A DNA stretch of 64,000 bases, taken from contig NZ_LT629969.1 of the NCBI RefSeq assembly GCF_900104665.1, forward strand, positions 1,078,438-1,142,437. The letters run 5' to 3'. Positions within the stretch are counted from its first letter, which is position 1. The number at the start of each line of letters is the position of its first letter. The translations under genes and the position numbers were made by a program. The notes under the pieces were generated by a model. The model did not search any database. It had not been told where the DNA came from and saw nothing but the letters and a program-made list of their open reading frames with translations. The stretch comes from Traorella massiliensis. GTDB taxonomy: Bacteria; Bacillota_I; Bacilli_A; Erysipelotrichales; Erysipelotrichaceae. Shown here one piece after another: positions 54,214-64,000 of this stretch.

Positions 54214-54233
54214 AATCCTATTCATCTAGGATT
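54214..54233 (-). terminator. Intrinsic terminator of recD2
   Basis: AATCCTA and TAGGATT pair around GATGAA, followed by TTTTTC, overlapping the recD2 3' end. Confidence 0.75.
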
Positions 54234-56401
54234 CTTCTTTTTAAAGTTGTTTTACGAACTCGTTCATTTTGATTTTGAATTGCCTTCACACAGGCCTCAT
54301 AGCTTCCAAGAAGGATCAAAGACTGTTTAGCCCTTGTAACAGCAGTATAGATCAGTCTGCGATTGAGCACATAAGAATGTTGTGAGATAAGAGGAAGAAT
54401 GACAATTGGATATTCACTTCCCTGTGATTTATGAATTGATATACAATAAGCATGGGTCAAAAGATCAAAACGCTCTCTTGAATATTCTACGATGATACCA
54501 TCAAAATCAGCGATGATACAATCTGCCGGATAGCCCTCTTCTTTTTTTTGAATTTCAATAATTTCCCCGATATCGCCATTATAGACATCTTCATCAGGAA
54601 GGTTTTTCAATTGCAGAACCTTGTCGTGTTCTCGAAATGTTCGATAGCCAACTTTAATTTCTTTAGAAAAAGGGTTCGCTGGATTCAACATCTTCTGTAA
54701 TGAAAGATTGAGCTGATCGATGCCACAAACACCGGAATAAATCGGTGAAAGCACTTGGATATCCTGATCATAGTAACCTTTCTCAAAGGCCATAGAAACA
54801 ATATTGAGAATCTGATCTTTGATATTATTTTGTGGACATTCAAAAAAAGCAATATCTTTTCCTTTTTTTAATATATCACAAGTTCCGTTTTTTATCTCAT
54901 AAGCTAACTCAACAATGTCGCTGCCACTTGTCTGGCGGAATATTTTTTCAAGACGTAATGTTGGAAATTGTTTTGATTCAATACAATCTTTAAGAACCGT
55001 TCCAATACCAACAGAAGGCAGCTGGTCTTCATCACCGATGATCATGATCTTCTTGATATGGCGAGCAGCTTTACAAAGATTGTAAAAGAGCCATTGATCA
55101 ACCATAGAAAATTCGTCGATAATTAAGCAGTCTAAGAATAAAGGTTCTTCTTCATTCATCATAAAAGTATTTGTTTCCAAATCCCATTTTAAAAGACGAT
55201 GCATAGTACAGGCAGGCATATTGGAACACTCGCTTAGCCTTTTAGCCGCTCTTCCTGTTGGAGCACAAAGCATGATCTGATCTGAATGAAAAAACTTTTG
55301 ATAAAGAGTCAGGATTGCTTTGACAATCGTTGTTTTACCAGTTCCGGGTCCTCCTGTCAGTATAGAAAAAGGATGTGTGAAAAACATCTTAATGGCTTCA
55401 ATCTGTTTTTCTTCATACTGAATATTAAGTTCTTCTTCAATGATCTTGATTTCTTCATCAAGAGATGAAATAAGCGTATTTGTATCATTGACATAAGGAA
55501 AATCACGAAGAAAAGAGGCAATACCTTTTTCCGCATCATATTGTGTATGATGATAGATCCGATCCTCTTCAACAACGATAAAACGTTCTAAAACAAGCTG
55601 CTGAAAACATGATTCAAAATCGAAATCGCTTTGAATATTTTCTTTTTTTAAACGATTTATCAAGGCTTTTTCAAATTCATCTTTTTCTATATAGCTATTA
55701 CCGCTACGAATGCAGCTTTCTAGCACTTCTGATTCAATCAAGGCTTTCATACGATAAGGATGATTTTTTTCAAATCCTAAAATTGAAGCTACTCTATCAG
55801 AAGTTTTAAAACCAACACCATCGATATCTTCGATCATACGATAAGGATTCTCTTGGATGATATGCATGGCATCTTCTCCATAAACAACCTTTATTTTTTC
55901 AAGGATACGAACATTTAATCCAATCTGATTAAAGAATAAAACACTATCATCAAGCTGATTGCTTTCTTGAATACCTTTGATAATGCTTTGGATACGTTTT
56001 TCATCTTTCTTAAAAATATCATCTAAAACATGAGGATCCTTTTCAATTTTCTCTATTGCATCAAGACCTAGTGCATCAACGATCTTTTTAGCACTTACTT
56101 TACCAATGCCACTGAAACGTGAACTGCTGAAATATTCAATCAATGTCTGTTCATCGCTTGGCTGCTGTAAATGCATCTCATTGATTTCAAACTGTAAACC
56201 ATAACGTTCATGTTCCTTGTAATGACCGACACACTCATAAAGCGTATTTAAATCAAAGGAAGGCAAGATTCCCGTAACCGTAATCGTCTTTTCCTGATGA
56301 TCATTTAATTTAAAAGAAGCGACAGTAAAGCCACTCATATCATGCCGATAACGAACATGGGTAAATTTCCCGCTAATAACTAATTGATCTTCCATAATCA
56401 T
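54218..56401 (-). CDS. recD2: RecD2-type ATP-dependent DNA helicase
   Basis: A 727-aa superfamily 1B helicase. The N-terminal OB and helix-hairpin-helix regions (FSGIGKVSAKKIVDALG, IDGVGFKTSDRVA) are followed by the motor with Walker A TGGPGTGKTTIVKA, DEFSMVD, and the late SIHKSQGSEYP and YTAVTRAK motifs. RecD2 works without RecBC in DNA repair and fork maintenance. The start overlaps the CPBP stop codon as ATGA. Confidence 0.95.
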   Translation of the reverse strand: MIMEDQLVISGKFTHVRYRHDMSGFTVASFKLNDHQEKTITVTGILPSFDLNTLYECVGHYKEHERYGLQFEINEMHLQQPSDEQTLIEYFSSSRFSGIGKVSAKKIVDALGLDAIEKIEKDPHVLDDIFKKDEKRIQSIIKGIQESNQLDDSVLFFNQIGLNVRILEKIKVVYGEDAMHIIQENPYRMIEDIDGVGFKTSDRVASILGFEKNHPYRMKALIESEVLESCIRSGNSYIEKDEFEKALINRLKKENIQSDFDFESCFQQLVLERFIVVEEDRIYHHTQYDAEKGIASFLRDFPYVNDTNTLISSLDEEIKIIEEELNIQYEEKQIEAIKMFFTHPFSILTGGPGTGKTTIVKAILTLYQKFFHSDQIMLCAPTGRAAKRLSECSNMPACTMHRLLKWDLETNTFMMNEEEPLFLDCLIIDEFSMVDQWLFYNLCKAARHIKKIMIIGDEDQLPSVGIGTVLKDCIESKQFPTLRLEKIFRQTSGSDIVELAYEIKNGTCDILKKGKDIAFFECPQNNIKDQILNIVSMAFEKGYYDQDIQVLSPIYSGVCGIDQLNLSLQKMLNPANPFSKEIKVGYRTFREHDKVLQLKNLPDEDVYNGDIGEIIEIQKKEEGYPADCIIADFDGIIVEYSRERFDLLTHAYCISIHKSQGSEYPIVILPLISQHSYVLNRRLIYTAVTRAKQSLILLGSYEACVKAIQNQNERVRKTTLKRRILDE

Positions 56402-57114
56402 ATAAAATAATAAGTAAGCAAGATTCCAATGATACCTAAAAAATTATTTAGAAAATGCAACGCCATTGAACCATAAATGGAATGAGTTTTTTCATAAATA
56501 AAACAGAAGATAAAACCAAGTGAACCATAAGTCAGCAAATACCAAAGATCAATAAAATTTCCAAGAAAAAGTGAATCAATGATATGAATGCTGCCGAAAG
56601 CCAAAGCACTGATCAGACCTGCTGTCCAAAAATTCATATAACTTCTCAAGCCTCTGAAAAGAGCACCTCTGAAAACTACTTCTTCTACTATTGGTGCATA
56701 CACTAAAGTCGTAAATCCAATTAATAAAGGATTTTGAAAGAAAGCGAGGATGACACTTTGCTGATTAGCACTCTGATCCATACCTGTAATCAGAGTAACT
56801 AAAGAACTTGTAAATGCACTGATCATATACAGAGCCACAAAGACAAGCAATAGATATTCAAAAAACTTTCTTGGACGAATGATTTTTTTCAGACTTTCTT
56901 TTAATACGGGATATCCAGCGGCAACACTTATAATGATCATCAAAAGATATACACTAAAAGAAAGCCAATTATATACATCAATACTAAGATCAAAATAATA
57001 ATATACAAATGTCAAAAGCCAAGGATAAACATACATATAGCCTATGAAATAATTTAATACAAGAATCACCATTCTTGGTACTGTCATTACATTACGTTCT
57101 AGTTTTTCATTCAT
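56398..57114 (-). CDS. CPBP family intramembrane protease
   Basis: A 238-aa polytopic protein with the ABI/CPBP motifs: EEVVFRGALFRGLR, the His of FGSIHI and the final MALHFLNN. Members are Rce1-like intramembrane peptidases linked to prenyl protein processing or bacteriocin self-protection. It overlaps mnmA and recD2 by 4 bp each. Substrate unknown. Confidence 0.88.
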   Translation of the reverse strand: MNEKLERNVMTVPRMVILVLNYFIGYMYVYPWLLTFVYYYFDLSIDVYNWLSFSVYLLMIIISVAAGYPVLKESLKKIIRPRKFFEYLLLVFVALYMISAFTSSLVTLITGMDQSANQQSVILAFFQNPLLIGFTTLVYAPIVEEVVFRGALFRGLRSYMNFWTAGLISALAFGSIHIIDSLFLGNFIDLWYLLTYGSLGFIFCFIYEKTHSIYGSMALHFLNNFLGIIGILLTYYFI

Positions 57115-58262
57115 CTTTTTACTCCTTCTCGAATTCTTTCATCAAGTGATTTTCCATGATAAAAAACATCTTCAATAACACCGCCTCCCAAACAGATTTC
57201 TCCTTGATAGAAGACAGCTTCCTGTCCTGGAGTAACAGCGCTCACAGCAGGATCGATCGTTACAAAAACATTATTTTCATCAATAAAGCGAATCTTTACA
57301 TCATTATCTTTTTGACGATAACGAAATTTCGCTGTACATATCATTTCATTTGCAGGCTTCTCATGCATCAGCCAGTTGACACCACTCACGATACAGCTAT
57401 CGGATAATAACCATTCACTATCATTCTCACAAGAAACATAAAGGATATTCGCCTCTACATCTTTACCAACGACAAAATATGGCCCGTGGTCTCCTCCAAT
57501 GCCCATTCCTCTACGCTGACCGATCGTGTAATATAAAACACCCTGGTGTCTGCCAACCTTTTTTAAAGTGTTGATATCCACAATATCCCCTTCTTTAGCT
57601 GGAAGATAATTTTTTAAAAATTCTCTAAAATTCCTTTCTCCAATAAAACAAATGCCCGTTGAATCTTTCTTTTTTGCTACTCCCAATCCCGCATCAAGAG
57701 CAATCTGCCGCACTTGTGGTTTTAAAAGATGACCAATTGGAAATAAGGTTTTACGTAAAGCTTCTTTTGAAATCTGACAAAGAAAATAGGTTTGATCTTT
57801 ATTTGAATCACTGCCTCGTAAAAGAAGACTTTCATTTTTACCATGTTCAACACGAGCATAGTGTCCAGTCGCAACATAATCAAAGCCAAGATCCTGTGCA
57901 TATTTCAAAAAAGCATCAAATTTAACATATTTGTTACAAAGAATATCAGGATTAGGTGTTCTCCCCTTCTTATATTCATCAAGAAAAGAAACAAAAACAT
58001 GATCCCAGTATTCTTTTACAAAATCAACACGAAGACATTCAAGGTCTAACTTCTTAGCAACTTCTAAAGCATCCATATAATCCGCCTCCTGAGGGCAGAC
58101 TTCGTCACCAATCGTTGGATTTCCAAGAATATCATTATTTGCAAGAGCATCCCAATTACGCATAAAAGCACAGGTTACATCATAACCAGATTTTTTTAAT
58201 TCAATAGCGGCAACTGCACTATCAACTCCTCCAGATAATCCTAACAAAACTTTTTCTTTCAT
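57111..58262 (-). CDS. mnmA: tRNA-specific 2-thiouridylase MnmA
   Basis: A 383-aa enzyme that thiolates U34 of Lys, Glu and Gln tRNAs. The PP-loop GLSGGVDSAVA, the catalytic Cys in NPDILCN and the second Cys in STGICFIGER are present. The start at 58262 comes two bases before the HAD stop, with GAAGGTGAAC upstream, so the longer frame to 58295 is rejected. Confidence 0.95.
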   Translation of the reverse strand: MKEKVLLGLSGGVDSAVAAIELKKSGYDVTCAFMRNWDALANNDILGNPTIGDEVCPQEADYMDALEVAKKLDLECLRVDFVKEYWDHVFVSFLDEYKKGRTPNPDILCNKYVKFDAFLKYAQDLGFDYVATGHYARVEHGKNESLLLRGSDSNKDQTYFLCQISKEALRKTLFPIGHLLKPQVRQIALDAGLGVAKKKDSTGICFIGERNFREFLKNYLPAKEGDIVDINTLKKVGRHQGVLYYTIGQRRGMGIGGDHGPYFVVGKDVEANILYVSCENDSEWLLSDSCIVSGVNWLMHEKPANEMICTAKFRYRQKDNDVKIRFIDENNVFVTIDPAVSAVTPGQEAVFYQGEICLGGGVIEDVFYHGKSLDERIREGVKR

Positions 58263-58263
58263 A

Positions 58264-58914
58264 TTAATTTTGTTCACCTTCTTTAAACAGTTCAATTGTT
58301 TTTCTTAAATCGTCAACAATGATATCTGCCAACGATTGATTTGTATCAAAATGTTCATTTTTTCGTGCAATGACGTAAAGACCTGCATCATGAGCGGATT
58401 TAATGCCAACTTCAGAATCTTCAATTGCAATACACTCTTCAGGTTTCAGAGCAAGTCTTTTGACACATTCTATATAAATCTGTGGATCAGGTTTTGCCTT
58501 TTCAAACATATCTCCTGATATTTCTACTTCAAAGAAATCAATTAACCCAATCGAGGAAAGTTTTACGTCAAGCATATTTCTATATGTTGAAGTTGCTAAA
58601 GCAAGACGATAAGAACTGTTTTTCAAATATTTAATCAAATCGTAAGCGTCTGTATTAATAAGTTCACCATAGGGTACGGGATGTATCTCTTTATACTTAT
58701 CAAAAAGTTTTTTTATCTCCATAAAATCATGATTTAATACTTTAGACAGATTTTTTAAATAATCATGATAACTTAATCCTACAAGTGAAACAGCATCTTC
58801 ATGACTCATATTAAAATGATGATCTTCAGCAAATTTTAGTGTCCTTTTCACAAAATAATATTCACTATCAATAATGGTACCATCTAAATCAAATATTACA
58901 GCCTTTATGCTCAT
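58264..58914 (-). CDS. HAD-family phosphatase, beta-phosphoglucomutase-like
   Basis: A 216-aa HAD hydrolase with the nucleophile motif FDLDGTIIDSE, the Thr/Ser motif ALATST, and the late IEDSEVGIKSA acidic motif. The helical cap suggests a sugar-phosphate phosphatase or beta-phosphoglucomutase-like enzyme; substrate unknown. It leads the unit HAD-mnmA-CPBP-recD2. Confidence 0.88.
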   Translation of the reverse strand: MSIKAVIFDLDGTIIDSEYYFVKRTLKFAEDHHFNMSHEDAVSLVGLSYHDYLKNLSKVLNHDFMEIKKLFDKYKEIHPVPYGELINTDAYDLIKYLKNSSYRLALATSTYRNMLDVKLSSIGLIDFFEVEISGDMFEKAKPDPQIYIECVKRLALKPEECIAIEDSEVGIKSAHDAGLYVIARKNEHFDTNQSLADIIVDDLRKTIELFKEGEQN

Positions 58915-58954
58915 CTTTTATCCTCACTTACTTCTATAAAATGTTCCAGACATT

Positions 58955-58963
58955 AGTATACCA
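58955..58963 (-). promoter_or_regulatory. Extended -10 promoter of the HAD-mnmA unit
   Basis: The minus strand reads TGGTATACT, a TG-extended -10 about 40 bases before the HAD start and behind the rrn terminator. Confidence 0.5.
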
Positions 58964-58983
58964 TAGAATAAAAGACAAAGGAA

Positions 58984-59010
58984 TAAAAAAAAGACTCACA
59001 AGAGTGAGCC
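58984..59010 (-). terminator. Intrinsic terminator of the rrn operon
   Basis: GGCTCAC and GTGAGTC form a hairpin around TCTT, followed by eight T, just after the 5S gene. Confidence 0.85.
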
Positions 59011-59014
59011 GATC

Positions 59015-59129
59015 ATCTGGCAGCGAGTTATCTTCACAGGGGCAGGCCCGGCTATTGTCACCGTGCAAGTGCTTAACTTCTGTGTTCGGGATGGGTACAG
59101 GTGTGTCCACTTGGCTGTCGCCACCAGAT
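59015..59129 (-). rRNA. rrf: 5S ribosomal RNA
   Basis: About 115 bases starting ATCTGGTGGCGACAG and ending with its complement CTGCCAGAT, with the conserved CCCATCCCGAACAC and GAAGTTAAGCAC segments. It follows 23S by about 53 bases, with no tRNA between. Confidence 0.97.
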
Positions 59130-59138
59130 CTCTGAGGT

Positions 59139-59162
59139 CGTTCCCTCAAAACCGAATAACAG
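59139..59162 (-). other. 23S processing stem, 3' arm
   Basis: CTGTTATTCGGTTTT on the plus strand of 62214-62238 has its complement here (AAAACCGAATAACAG). The two arms can pair across the 23S precursor, the usual RNase III-type stem. Confidence 0.7.
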
Positions 59163-59182
59163 CTGATTTGATCTTCCTTCTG

Positions 59183-62076
<2,894 letters not shown>

Positions 62077-62300
62077 TTAAGTCTTCGTTTTTTTCCAAGG
62101 TTTTCTCCTTGCCGCTTACCAATTTCCTTTGGTTTCTTGAGTTACTGTTTTCTAACTGTTCTCGATTTTCATCTCCAACTATTTCAGAAAGATCATGTTT
62201 TCTCTATCTATCTTCTGTTATTCGGTTTTCAAAGAACGACTTCCTGAAAGAGCTTCGCTCTCTCAAAACTGAACAAGAAACTTCTCCGTGCTTTCTCCTT
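62077..62300 (-). other. 16S-23S spacer without tRNA genes
   Basis: A 224-base spacer. I find no Ile or Ala tRNA cloverleaf and no CCA-less acceptor pattern. It holds the 16S 3' processing arm (62261-62281, complementary to 63902-63923) and the 23S 5' arm (62214-62238), with a GAGAGAGCGAAGCTCTTTC hairpin between. Confidence 0.75.
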
Positions 62301-63836
<1,536 letters not shown>

Positions 63837-63901
63837 TGATTGACTCTTTATGAACGAACTTGCGTTCGCTGTTTCCTTTTTCTGTTTCTTTCGAAATTGA
63901 C

Positions 63902-63923
63902 GTTTCTTGTTCAGTTTTCAAAG
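63902..63923 (-). other. 16S processing stem, 5' arm
   Basis: GTTTCTTGTTCAGTTTT on the plus strand is the exact complement of AAAACTGAACAAGAAAC at 62265-62281, so the arms can pair across the 16S precursor. The minus-strand TCTTTGAAAACTGAACA also resembles the boxA-like leader of Firmicutes rrn operons. Confidence 0.7.
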
Positions 63924-63952
63924 ACCGTGCGCTCTCTTGCGAGTGCTTGTAT

Positions 63953-63981
63953 ATAATACCACCTCCCCCTCCCTCTGTCAA
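63953..63981 (-). promoter_or_regulatory. rrn P promoter
   Basis: On the minus strand a perfect TTGACA (63976-63981) and TATTAT (63953-63958) are 17 bases apart, about 117 bases before 16S. The spacer is almost pure purine (G/A), which is unusual. Further upstream promoters may lie outside the window. Confidence 0.85.
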
Positions 63982-64000
63982 TATTTTTTTTACTTTTTTT

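Noticed and set aside
62077..62300. tRNA-Ile or tRNA-Ala in the 16S-23S spacer
   Set aside because: No cloverleaf with GTTCGAATC-like T-arm could be found; the spacer is explained by processing arms.

Overview
This 64 kb window is from a low-GC, endospore-forming member of the Firmicutes. The 16S/23S/5S rRNA operon at the right edge reads like the Erysipelotrichaceae (relatives of [Clostridium] innocuum / Absiella type organisms); that placement is by eye, not by alignment. Almost every gene lies on the minus strand and only rpsT is clearly on plus, so the block is probably co-oriented with replication and rrn lies upstream of everything else.

Layout, left to right. 0-6 kb: dacF-spoIIAA-spoIIAB-sigF-spoVAC-spoVAD-spoVAE-spoVAF, the forespore sigma-F module joined to the dipicolinate-uptake spoVA genes. 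6-13 kb: a nucleotide block (add, pdp, folA, thyA), a pseudouridine synthase, a YtgP-like flippase and a lipoprotein. 13-15.8 kb: a spore block (dpaA-dpaB-dapA for dipicolinic acid, plus two small genes, Cse60-like and DUF1540). 15.8-16.6 kb: a gene-poor stretch that looks like a group II intron 5' remnant directly behind the tyrS terminator. 16.6-25 kb: tyrS (T-box), ccpA-like regulator, ytxH, ytxG, murC, thioredoxin, trmB and pepV. 25-31 kb: ftsK/spoIIIE, an RNase J2-like protein with altered metal ligands, miaB and a ferredoxin. 31-36.3 kb: a nested stack of three insertion sequences flanked by a perfect 167-bp direct repeat. 36.4-58.9 kb: ymdB-rny, fmt, spoIIP, gpr, rpsT, sdaA, holA, comEC, comEA, greA, udk, mltG, yrzB-like, ruvX, ireB, alaS (T-box), an AI-2E family permease, recD2, a CPBP protease, mnmA and a HAD phosphatase; much of this follows the Bacillus order. 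59-64 kb: 16S-23S-5S operon without spacer tRNAs, with its promoter and processing stems.

The strongest theme is sporulation. sigF with its anti-sigma and anti-anti-sigma factors, spoIIP, gpr, spoVA and dipicolinate synthase all lie here, and three genes (spoVAC, gpr, DUF1540) are preceded by an identical CATACTA -10 box at the spacing expected for sigma-F/sigma-G. The most informative unexpected structure is the nested IS stack: removing two insertions and one copy of each target duplication (6 bp and 4 bp) restores a continuous 578-codon IS1634-type transposase, and the outer element is bordered by a 167-bp duplication that preserves both the 3' end of ymdB and the promoter of the ferredoxin gene.
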